From an uncultured Elusimicrobiales bacterium (GTDB lineage: Bacteria; Elusimicrobiota; Elusimicrobia; Elusimicrobiales; Elusimicrobiaceae): 9,151 bases of DNA. The notes under the pieces are model-generated. The model saw only the letters and a program-made list of their open reading frames with translations, searched no databases and had not been told where the DNA came from. The DNA lies in contig CALUZE010000045.1 of the NCBI GenBank assembly GCA_944325235.1, forward strand, positions 1-9,151, given 5' to 3'. The translations under genes and the position numbers were made by a program. This document shows, piece by piece, positions 1 through 5,501 of this stretch; the first letter of the stretch is position 1; the number at the start of each line of letters is the position of its first letter.

Positions 1-49
1 GAAGTACAAGTGGTATTGCCCATCTAAAAACACTTCACCTGCTAGTACC
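1..49 (+). other. Left edge, possible tail of an upstream gene
   Basis: No gene can be identified here. One forward frame (from base 1) reads eight codons and stops at TAA 25-27. That stop lies 22 nt before a terminator hairpin, so these bases are probably the 3' end and trailer of a gene whose body is outside the window. Another frame stays open through the hairpin into the next gene and is not convincing as coding. Confidence 0.2.
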
Positions 50-76
50 AAAGGCCCAGCAAACGCTGGGCCTTTT
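50..76 (+). terminator. Rho-independent terminator of the upstream unit
   Basis: A perfect 11-bp stem (50-60 with 65-75) of sequence aaaggcccagc and its complement closes a 4-nt loop (aaac) and ends in a short T-run (73-76). It separates whatever lies upstream from the protease gene. The U-tract is only four residues, so termination may be partial. Confidence 0.75.
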
Positions 77-112
77 GGCCCTCGTCACGGGAAAAGAGGA
101 AATATAAAATAT

Positions 113-1396
113 ATGTATATGAAGAAACTGTTTGCCCTATTCTTTTGTTTTAACCTGATTTCTGCCGCACCGCTCGCGGCGCAAAATTATTTAAAATCCG
201 GCCGCCCCGCCGCCGAAGCGGCTTTGTCCAAATCCGCCCCCAAAGCGCTCCCACGCGGGGGGAACTTTACACAAGCTTTTCGCAACATCACGGCCAAAAC
301 GGGCCAGCTGTTAGACCGCACCGCCCGCATCGGCCGCCCCAACAACGTGCTGAAAAACTCCGCCAAAGCGTCTGTTTCCGGCCAGAAATCCTCCTCAGGC
401 AAGAAGACGCTTGCCCAAGCCATCCGCGCACAACTGCCCCAGCACAACCACGCGCAAATGCCTTCGCGCATCGCGCCGGACGAACACATTTTTCAGGCCA
501 TAGCAGAGGGGGACGCGTCCGTCCGTTTTTCCGGCACGGTGTTTGCCGTAGAATATAACGGCAAAAAAGAAATTTACGGCGCCATTGCCACTCACATCGT
601 TCCTTCCGAAGCGGACGATTATTTGGGCGTCAGCCGCCACTTTACGGCCGTGGTGTACCACAAAGGCAAACCCGTTTCCATCCCGGCACAAATTGTGGCG
701 TCCTCGCCGGTGAGCATGCTGGATATTTCGCTGGTTAAATTTCCGGACGACAAAGAAGCTTTACTTAAACCGCTGTCCCTGGGCACCGTGCAAGACGGCG
801 AAGTGCTCTACACCATCGGCTTTGCGCAAAGCCGCTTTCGCTACATTCCCAACCGCAAAGTAATTGCCAATTTGCCCTTTTCTATCCGCACCACCATGCC
901 GCTGCCAAGCAACCAACGCTCCGGCCTGTGCGGCAGCCCTTTATTAAACGAGAAAAACGAACTCGTGGGCATTCATACCGGCAGCTCGTTCAACCCCAAC
1001 CGGGATTATTCCTTTGCCACGCCCTCCCATTACCTGCGCGACTTGGTGGCCGCCTACCACAACAAAGGCATTTCCAAAATTGCGTTTTATGTGGATGAAA
1101 ACATTGCCATCCGCCTAAATTCGGACGAATACGTCACGTCCATTATGTTGCTGGACGAGTTTGGCCACGCCTTGGCGGAAGAAAACATTTCCTTCCGTTT
1201 CTCGCGTTCCAAGGTCAGCACCATGCTCAAAGAGTATCCGCAGGCCGAATTTTTGAAGCTGACCACGAAAACCGTCCATTGGACGCCCGACGGAAACGCC
1301 CTGTTGGTCACGCGTGATTGGTTGGAAAAAACGCCTTCCAAAACGTATTTTTACGATTTAAAAGACGACAAGCTCATTCACGTAGAGGAAGAATAA
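113..1396 (+). CDS. Exported chymotrypsin-fold cysteine protease (3C/NIa-like)
   Basis: A 427-residue protein. Residues 1-24 form a Sec signal peptide ending near LAAQ. Residues 25 to about 130 are a basic Ser/Ala/Lys-rich spacer, and about 135-315 are a PA-clan peptidase domain. The putative triad is His161 (IATHIV), Asp204 (LDISLVKF) and Cys273 in GLCGSP, where bacterial trypsin/HtrA relatives have GxSGG/SP. Downstream GIHTG (His288) matches the GxH of the S1 pocket in potyviral NIa and picornaviral 3C proteases, and the 273-304 stretch resembles TEV protease (GQCGSPL...GIHSAS...YF.SVP). A C-terminal region (about 320-427) has no function I recognise. The start is ATG 113, 12 nt after AGAGGA; ATG 119 is the alternative. 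The fold and Cys are read directly; cysteine-protease activity and any Gln preference at P1 are inferred. The substrate is unknown. Confidence 0.75.
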   Translation: MYMKKLFALFFCFNLISAAPLAAQNYLKSGRPAAEAALSKSAPKALPRGGNFTQAFRNITAKTGQLLDRTARIGRPNNVLKNSAKASVSGQKSSSGKKTLAQAIRAQLPQHNHAQMPSRIAPDEHIFQAIAEGDASVRFSGTVFAVEYNGKKEIYGAIATHIVPSEADDYLGVSRHFTAVVYHKGKPVSIPAQIVASSPVSMLDISLVKFPDDKEALLKPLSLGTVQDGEVLYTIGFAQSRFRYIPNRKVIANLPFSIRTTMPLPSNQRSGLCGSPLLNEKNELVGIHTGSSFNPNRDYSFATPSHYLRDLVAAYHNKGISKIAFYVDENIAIRLNSDEYVTSIMLLDEFGHALAEENISFRFSRSKVSTMLKEYPQAEFLKLTTKTVHWTPDGNALLVTRDWLEKTPSKTYFYDLKDDKLIHVEEE

Positions 1397-1465
1397 CCGC
1401 AAACAGCCTGCCGACGTCCGCAGGGGCCGTTGCCCGGCCGCTTTTGTGCAGAGCAGAGAACCGCA

Positions 1466-2090
1466 GATTATAAACTGAGGGAAATTACCGACGAAACATT
1501 TCTCCATACCGTCGGATTTACGCACCAACGGTTTGTTTCTATTCCCAAACGCGACATTCTGCACATTTTGCCCTACTCTGTTCATACGTCTATGCCGCTG
1601 GGAACGCCGCGGCCTGTGCGGAAGCCCGGTTTTAAATGATAAAGACGAATTAATCGGCATTCATACGGGCAGTTCCATTGAGTCGCCTTTTGACCATAAT
1701 CCCGCCCCATCCTATTCTTTCGTCACGCCGGCGCGCTACCTGAAAATGCTGGTGGAAGCCTATCATCACCCCGAGCAGGCCCAAATGCCCTTTTATATAG
1801 ATAATACGCACTTTATTTCCTTACACCCCACCGAATATGTAACAGCCTACCGCCTGTTGGACGCCCAACGCCAACCCCTGGCGGAAAAATGGATAAAAGG
1901 CCGCTTTTCCCATGCGGATTTGAGCAACACCCTTGCCAAATACCCGCAGGCTGCATTTTTGCAGCTGACCACCAGGCGGAGCGCCTGGTCCGACGGCGGC
2001 ACAGCGTGGGTGGAAAACACCGCCCCGGACGCCACATTGCCGCAGCAAACCTACCTCTACGATTTACGTCAGCACCAACCGGTGCGCTGA
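1466..2090 (+). pseudogene. Decayed tandem paralogue of the cysteine protease
   Basis: Homology to the upstream protease begins at about its residue 221 and runs to its C-terminus. The signal peptide, spacer and the segments with catalytic His and Asp are missing, and no start codon or ribosome site precedes the homology. The reading frame shifts at about 1601-1610: the copy has 10 nt where the intact gene has 18 between the MPL codons and the GLCGSP box. Before the shift FLHTVGF aligns with VLYTIGF; after it GLCGSP, GIHTGSS, YSFVTP and YPQAAFLQLTT align with the intact gene. The TGA is at 2088-2090. It is a remnant of a tandem duplication. A sequencing error could explain the frameshift but not the missing N-terminal half. 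Confidence 0.85.
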
Positions 2091-2122
2091 ATGCCGCGCT
2101 GGTTTGGGCAAACGAAAAAAGC

Positions 2123-2134
2123 TACAATACCCCT
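2123..2134 (+). promoter_or_regulatory. -10 box for a probably leaderless mRNA
   Basis: TACAAT at 2123-2128 ends 6 nt before the ATG at 2135, where transcription would be expected to begin. No Shine-Dalgarno sequence fits in the gap. The -35 region at 17-bp spacing (tggttt, 2100-2105) is poor, so the call rests on the -10 box and on the same geometry at two other genes in this window. Confidence 0.45.
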
Positions 2135-2626
2135 ATGACTTCCGTTGACCGCGTATCCCGTTGCCTGGCCGAGTTCGGCCTGGCAGACCGCCTTATCACG
2201 CTGGACCAATCCAGCGCCACGGTGGCCTTGGCCGCACAGGCCTTGGGCTGCCCCGAAGCGCTGATTGCCAAAACCCTGGCGTTTGAATGCAACGGCTCGG
2301 CCTTGCTGGTGGTGGCCGCCGGGGACGCCAAAGTAGACAACCGCAAATTTAAAGCCGTCTTTGGCACCAAAGCCAAAATGCCGGCCCCGGACCAGGTGGA
2401 AGCGTTAACCGGCTTTCGGCCGGGCGGCGTGTGTCCGTTTGCCCCCAAAGAAGGGGTAAAAGTGTATTTGGACGTTTCCTTAAAACGGTTTGAGACCGTC
2501 TACCCGGCGGGGGGGAGCGGAAATACGGCGGTGAAACTTTCGCTGGCGGAACTGGAACAAGTTTCCCGGGCGGAAAAATGGGTGGACGTATGCAAAGGCT
2601 GGCAGCCCCAAACGCCAGCCGCTTAA
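2135..2626 (+). CDS. YbaK/ProX-family aminoacyl-tRNA deacylase
   Basis: A 163-residue single-domain protein of the YbaK/ProRS-editing (INS-like) family, whose cytosolic members hydrolyse mischarged tRNAs such as Cys- or Ala-tRNA(Pro). Family marks seen are the conserved lysine in IAKTLAF (Lys46), the GDAKVDNRK stretch (63-71), the GFRPGGVCPF loop (93-102) and VYPAGGS (122-128). The length is that of a stand-alone editing protein. ATG 2135 is chosen because homology starts there. The frame stays open upstream to about 1889, but that part overlaps the protease remnant out of frame with it. There is no Shine-Dalgarno; a TACAAT box 6 nt before the ATG suggests a leaderless transcript. Specificity (Cys, Ala or other) cannot be read from the sequence. 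Confidence 0.88.
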   Translation: MTSVDRVSRCLAEFGLADRLITLDQSSATVALAAQALGCPEALIAKTLAFECNGSALLVVAAGDAKVDNRKFKAVFGTKAKMPAPDQVEALTGFRPGGVCPFAPKEGVKVYLDVSLKRFETVYPAGGSGNTAVKLSLAELEQVSRAEKWVDVCKGWQPQTPAA

Positions 2627-2670
2627 GGCGAATGCAAAATTGCCGGATATACGAACGCCGCAAAAAATTG

Positions 2671-2704
2671 TAAAATATATCAGAAGTAAAAAATCTATGG
2701 AGGA
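2671..2704 (+). promoter_or_regulatory. Possible GAPDH -10 element and strong ribosome site
   Basis: TAAAAT (2671-2676), within ttgtaaaatatat, could be the -10 box, but no good -35 lies at 16-18 bp. GGAGGA at 2699-2704 is a strong Shine-Dalgarno 10 nt before ATG 2715. It settles the start: the in-frame ATG at 2697 overlaps this site and cannot use it. Confidence 0.4.
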
Positions 2705-2714
2705 TGTAACAACT

Positions 2715-3728
2715 ATGATTAAAGTAGGTATTAACGGTTTTGGCCGCATCGGTCGTTTCGTATTCCGCGCGGCGCAAGAACGCAAAGATATTGAAATCGT
2801 CGGTATCAACGATTTGTGCCCCGTGGACTATTTGGCTTATATGCTCAAATACGATACGATGCACGGCAAATTCAACGGCACCGTGGAAGCGGACGTTGCG
2901 AACAGCCAGCTCATCGTGAACGGCAAAAAAATCCGCGTAACCGCCGAAAAAGATCCGGCCAACTTGGCTTGGGATAAAGTGGGCGCCGAATACGTAGTAG
3001 AATCCACCGGTTTGTTCCTCACCCAGGAAAAAGCGCAAGCCCACATCAAAGCCGGTGCTAAATATGTAGTTATGTCCGCTCCTTCCAAAGACGCCACCCC
3101 GATGTTCGTAGTGGGCGTGAACGAAAAGACCTATGTAAAAGGTACGCAATTCGTTTCCAACGCTTCCTGCACCACGAACTGCTTGGCTCCTATCGCCAAA
3201 GTGCTCAACGACAAATGGGGCATTAAAGAAGGCTTGATGACCACCGTACACTCCACCACCGCCACCCAGAAAACGGTTGACGGTCCGTCTATGAAAGATT
3301 GGAGAGGCGGCCGCGCTGCTTCCGGCAACATTATTCCTTCTTCCACGGGTGCTGCTAAAGCTGTGGGCAAGGTAATTCCGGAACTCAACGGCAAATTGAC
3401 CGGTATGTCTATGCGCGTTCCTACGTTGGACGTCTCCGTGGTGGACTTGACCGTCAACTTGGCTAAACCGGCCAAATATGACGAAATCTGCGCCGCGATG
3501 AAAGAAGCCGCCAACGGCGAACTGAAAGGCATCTTGGGTTACACCGATGAATCCGTTGTGTCTTCCGACTTCTTGGGCTGCCCGCTTACGTCTATCTTTG
3601 ACGCCAAAGCCGGTATCGCCTTGACGGATACGTTCGTGAAAGTCGTGTCTTGGTACGATAACGAAATCGGCTACTCCAACAAAGTGCTGGATTTGATCGC
3701 CCACATGGCTTCCGTCAACAACAAATAA
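2715..3728 (+). CDS. gap: Glyceraldehyde-3-phosphate dehydrogenase, type I
   Basis: A 337-residue enzyme of normal length that oxidatively phosphorylates glyceraldehyde-3-phosphate to 1,3-bisphosphoglycerate in glycolysis, in the cytosol. The N-terminal Rossmann motif is VGINGFGRIGR (4-14). Asp33 in GINDL fits NAD rather than NADP use. The active site SNASCTTNCLAP places the catalytic Cys at 152, with its partner His179 in TVHS. The C-terminal signature SWYDNEIGYSN is at 312-322. Start ATG 2715 has GGAGGA 10 nt upstream. The gene appears to be its own transcription unit, closed by a strong terminator 15 nt after the stop. Identification is secure. Confidence 0.98.
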   Translation: MIKVGINGFGRIGRFVFRAAQERKDIEIVGINDLCPVDYLAYMLKYDTMHGKFNGTVEADVANSQLIVNGKKIRVTAEKDPANLAWDKVGAEYVVESTGLFLTQEKAQAHIKAGAKYVVMSAPSKDATPMFVVGVNEKTYVKGTQFVSNASCTTNCLAPIAKVLNDKWGIKEGLMTTVHSTTATQKTVDGPSMKDWRGGRAASGNIIPSSTGAAKAVGKVIPELNGKLTGMSMRVPTLDVSVVDLTVNLAKPAKYDEICAAMKEAANGELKGILGYTDESVVSSDFLGCPLTSIFDAKAGIALTDTFVKVVSWYDNEIGYSNKVLDLIAHMASVNNK

Positions 3729-3743
3729 CTCTAACCCGGTTAG

Positions 3744-3773
3744 AAAGCGGGCCCTTCGGGGCCCGCTTTTTTT
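3744..3773 (+). terminator. GAPDH terminator with UUCG tetraloop
   Basis: An 11-bp perfect stem (3744-3754 with 3759-3769) is capped by a c(UUCG)g tetraloop, an exceptionally stable loop, and is followed by a run of seven T (3767-3773). It lies just after the GAPDH stop codon. Confidence 0.96.
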
Positions 3774-3813
3774 GTGCCTAAAATTTCCCGCCTCCCGACG
3801 GAAAATAAAATCC

Positions 3814-3842
3814 TTTTGTTCTGCCTGCTAATCTTATATAAT
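3814..3842 (+). promoter_or_regulatory. Promoter of the SIMPL/lipoprotein unit
   Basis: A consensus -10 TATAAT is at 3837-3842. At 17-bp spacing the -35 region is ttttgt (3814-3819), a weak match. The expected start near 3849 leaves a short leader with the ribosome site GGGAGGA (3857-3863). Confidence 0.6.
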
Positions 3843-3866
3843 ATCTAAAAGCATACGGGAGGATTT

Positions 3867-4601
3867 ATGAAAAAATTTTATATTCTTTTGCTGGCCGTTT
3901 TATGTGCGGCCTTGCCCGGTATGGCCGCCGCGGCCGATACGCCGCTGATGTACGTAAACGCGCAAGCCGAAGTGCGCGTAAAGCCGGACCGCGCCGCCCT
4001 GACGTTTGGCCTGTACGAAAAGACCGACAACCTGCGCGAAGGCGCCCAAAAACTAAATGCCTTATCCCGCCAGGTAACCGACTACCTGCACAACCGCGGC
4101 ATTGAGGACCGCTTTATCCAAACCGACAGCTTGCGCATTCAACCCGTCTACACCAGGCAAACGCTCACCGCCAAAAACGGCACCAAAACCCAGCAGGAAA
4201 TTCTCCGCTACGAGTTGAACCAAACGTTCACCGTCACGCTGGAAGACCCGACCCAATACGAAGACGTCCTGTATGCCTTGCTGGAAATGGGCATCAACCG
4301 CGTGGAAAACGTGTCGTTCTATTCCACCCGGCTGCGCCAATACCGCGATGAAGCCCGCCGCCTGGCCGTGCAATACGCGCGCGAGAAAGCCGCCCTGCTG
4401 GCCGAAGCGGCCGACATCCGCTTGGGCAAGATTGTAAACATTTCCGAAAGTACCGCCGCGCAAGGCCCTTCCGCCCGGATGATGAGCAACATCAGCCAAA
4501 ACGCCGTGCAGGATTTACCGGCCGACGGCCAACTGCCCGGCCCGGCTACGGGGATGATTTCGGTGCAAGCGGCCGTAACGCTTACGTATAAAATAAAATA
4601 A
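3867..4601 (+). CDS. Periplasmic SIMPL-domain (DUF541/YggE-like) protein
   Basis: A 244-residue exported protein. Residues 1-23 form a Sec signal peptide with cleavage expected after the AAAA run before Asp24. The rest is a single SIMPL domain, with the opening strand YVNAQAEVRVKPDRAALTFG (29-48), the IQTDSLRIQPVY segment (about 104-115), a long Arg/Ala-rich helix (about 175-200), and a closing strand ending TYKIK. The family is common in bacterial periplasm and its biochemical role is poorly defined; some members are linked to oxidative-stress tolerance. The start has a strong site (GGGAGGA) unusually close to the ATG (3 nt). The lipoprotein gene follows 10 nt after the stop, so the two are probably co-transcribed. 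Confidence 0.88.
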   Translation: MKKFYILLLAVLCAALPGMAAAADTPLMYVNAQAEVRVKPDRAALTFGLYEKTDNLREGAQKLNALSRQVTDYLHNRGIEDRFIQTDSLRIQPVYTRQTLTAKNGTKTQQEILRYELNQTFTVTLEDPTQYEDVLYALLEMGINRVENVSFYSTRLRQYRDEARRLAVQYAREKAALLAEAADIRLGKIVNISESTAAQGPSARMMSNISQNAVQDLPADGQLPGPATGMISVQAAVTLTYKIK

Positions 4602-4611
4602 TGGAGTGTAT

Positions 4612-4956
4612 ATGAAAAAAACAATGTTTGCTTTGTTGTCATTCTTTTTCGTGCTGGGGTGCGCCGCCACACAGCCGCAATTAACCGGCACCTGGGTGGA
4701 GCCGATTCCTTCTATGCCGGGGCAAGTGCAGGGCATTCGTCTGGAACCGGATGGAAAAGCCTCATCCGTCAATATGGCTACGCTGCTTTACACCCAGTGG
4801 AAAACGCAAAACGGCCAATTAATTTTGGAAGGCAAAAGCCTGGGCAACGGGCAAACAATTTCTTTCAGCGAGGTTTTTTACATTGATAAATTAACCCCGG
4901 AAGAATTGGTTTTGTCGTCGGAAGGAAATACCCGCCGTTATACACGTCAAAAATAA
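4612..4956 (+). CDS. Lipocalin-like lipoprotein
   Basis: A 114-residue lipoprotein. A short hydrophobic signal ends in lipobox VLGC with the lipidated Cys at 17, so the mature protein is membrane-anchored. The mature part is a small beta-rich domain starting LTGTWVEPIP and continuing with GIRLEPDGKASSVNMATLLY and GKSLGNGQT. This pattern resembles the lipocalin-like family frequent in gut Bacteroidales (assignment from memory, not a search). A ligand is not predictable. ATG 4612 is chosen over the in-frame GTG 4606 because TGGAG (4602-4606) sits 5 nt before the ATG. It lies 10 nt after the SIMPL gene, probably in the same operon. No clear terminator follows before the next promoter at 4970. 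Confidence 0.82.
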   Translation: MKKTMFALLSFFFVLGCAATQPQLTGTWVEPIPSMPGQVQGIRLEPDGKASSVNMATLLYTQWKTQNGQLILEGKSLGNGQTISFSEVFYIDKLTPEELVLSSEGNTRRYTRQK

Positions 4957-4969
4957 TTGCAAAATTTTC

Positions 4970-4998
4970 TTTACATCATTATCAAAATAATCTATACT
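4970..4998 (+). promoter_or_regulatory. Strong sigma-70-type promoter
   Basis: TTTACA (4970-4975), a 17-bp spacer and TATACT (4993-4998) form one of the best promoters in the window. The expected start point is about 5005, which coincides with an ATG exactly 6 nt after the -10 box. It drives the transcript ending at the terminator 5213-5242. Confidence 0.8.
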
Positions 4999-5004
4999 TT
5001 ACCT

Positions 5005-5190
5005 ATGCAACACAAAAACGCTTTCTTTAATTCTTCTTATTCTTCTTCCGTCCGCTGGACGGCAGGGAGCGTTTTTGCTTCTTTCCTAAAGCATATGATT
5101 ATTTCCATTAATATTATTTTTGCATACACTGCAAAGAAAAATATGATGTGGAATTCTATTTATTGCCCGGGATTAGTAGTTGCTTGTTAA
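5005..5190 (+). CDS. Possible leaderless 61-codon ORF or leader peptide
   Basis: An open frame of 61 codons begins at the predicted transcription start and ends at TAA 5188-5190, 22 nt before the terminator. There is no Shine-Dalgarno, so translation would have to be leaderless, as proposed for two other genes here. The peptide begins MQHKNAFF, contains a Ser-rich stretch and a hydrophobic middle, and resembles nothing I know. Overlap with the stable hairpins argues that the segment may work as RNA rather than as protein. Confidence 0.25.
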   Translation: MQHKNAFFNSSYSSSVRWTAGSVFASFLKHMIISINIIFAYTAKKNMMWNSIYCPGLVVAC

Positions 5191-5212
5191 TTTATTTTTA
5201 TTTCAAATGACC

Positions 5213-5242
5213 AAAACCCCGGATTAAAAATCCGGGGTTTTT
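5213..5242 (+). terminator. Terminator directly upstream of a small gene
   Basis: A perfect 13-bp stem (5213-5225 with 5229-5241) has a 3-nt loop and a T-run (5238-5242). The ribosome site of the next gene starts only 7 nt later, leaving no room for a promoter. That gene must therefore be reached by read-through, which is the usual layout of an attenuator. Confidence 0.93.
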
Positions 5243-5262
5243 ATTTTTAAGGAGCACACGAT

Positions 5263-5409
5263 ATGAAACGCATGAACCGCTGTATTAAATCTATTTGCAT
5301 TCGGCTGGCTGATAAGCTAATGGCGAATATGTTTTATGTCGTGCGCCATTCCCTAATGCAAAAGCATTTTGCAAATTACACCAAGGCGTATGCCTACCGG
5401 GAAATATAA
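5263..5409 (+). CDS. Small basic protein of unknown function, 48 aa
   Basis: A 48-codon gene starts at ATG 5263, 8 nt after a strong AAGGAG (5249-5254), and ends at TAA 5407-5409. The peptide is basic and Met-rich, starts MKRMNRCIKSICIRLADK, has a CxxxxC pair (Cys7, Cys12) and ends in a Tyr-rich tail (YTKAYAYREI). The first half could form an amphipathic helix. I recognise no family. It is enclosed by terminators at 5213-5242 and 5434-5466. The isolated strong ribosome site is the main evidence that it is translated. Its expression probably depends on read-through of the upstream terminator. Confidence 0.55.
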   Translation: MKRMNRCIKSICIRLADKLMANMFYVVRHSLMQKHFANYTKAYAYREI

Positions 5410-5433
5410 AGATACATTTATTTTATTATATTC

Positions 5434-5466
5434 ACCCGGGCTATTAAAAAGTCCGGGTCTTTTTTT
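5434..5466 (+). terminator. Terminator between the 48-aa gene and the ART-like gene
   Basis: A 9-bp stem with one G-U pair (5434-5442 with 5450-5458) closes a 7-nt loop and leads into a T-run at 5460-5466. The next gene's ribosome site follows within 20 nt. The only -10-like string between them (TATATT, 5474-5479) has no matching -35, so this terminator may also be a read-through control point. Confidence 0.9.
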
Positions 5467-5501
5467 AACTATCTATATTACGAACAAAGGAAAACAAAAA
5501 A

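Larger units (their letters stand above)
5005..5242 (+). ncRNA. Structured short transcript or leader RNA
   Basis: The segment is delimited by a strong promoter and a strong terminator, giving an RNA of about 238 nt. It can fold. A 10-bp outer stem (5013-5022 with 5068-5077) encloses a 6-bp hairpin (5048-5053 with 5057-5062, loop gct). The 25-nt unpaired pyrimidine tract between them includes a doubled attcttctt. A second hairpin pairs 5117-5124 with 5130-5137. A segment near 5163-5174 (cccgggatt) mimics the 5' arm of the terminator (ccccggatt) and could compete for its 3' arm. It could be an independent small RNA or an attenuating leader for the small gene that follows. It matches no RNA family I recognise. 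Confidence 0.4.

Noticed and set aside
1..60. Possible 3' end of a tRNA or tmRNA (ends in tagtacca)
   Set aside because: No T-arm (GTTCRA) or paired acceptor stem is visible, and the CCA is part of the terminator stem.
1600..1612. Programmed frameshift joining the two halves of the second protease copy
   Set aside because: There is no slippery heptamer, and the copy also lacks its N-terminal half and any start, so decay explains it better.
1889..2134. N-terminal extension of the YbaK-like protein
   Set aside because: It overlaps the coding remnant of the protease in another frame and has no family homology. The ATG at 2135 gives the normal family length.
2640..2714. N-terminal extension of GAPDH from upstream in-frame codons
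   Set aside because: The strong ribosome site GGAGGA at 2699-2704 lies inside it and is correctly spaced only for ATG 2715. Homology also begins with MIKVGINGFG.
2349..3704. 451-codon open frame on the minus strand opposite GAPDH
   Set aside because: It lies antisense to an unmistakable gap gene, its product is His/Gly/Phe-rich nonsense with no domain, and it has no ribosome site. It is a codon-bias shadow.
5023..5047. Doubled attcttctt as a repeat array or CRISPR-like element
   Set aside because: Only two 9-nt units within a pyrimidine tract, with no spacers or dyad. It is treated as part of the RNA loop.
5005..5242. 6S RNA, SRP RNA or T-box leader
   Set aside because: No SRP consensus loop, no T-box AGGGTGGNACCGCG motif, and no end-to-end long hairpin with a central bubble as in 6S RNA.
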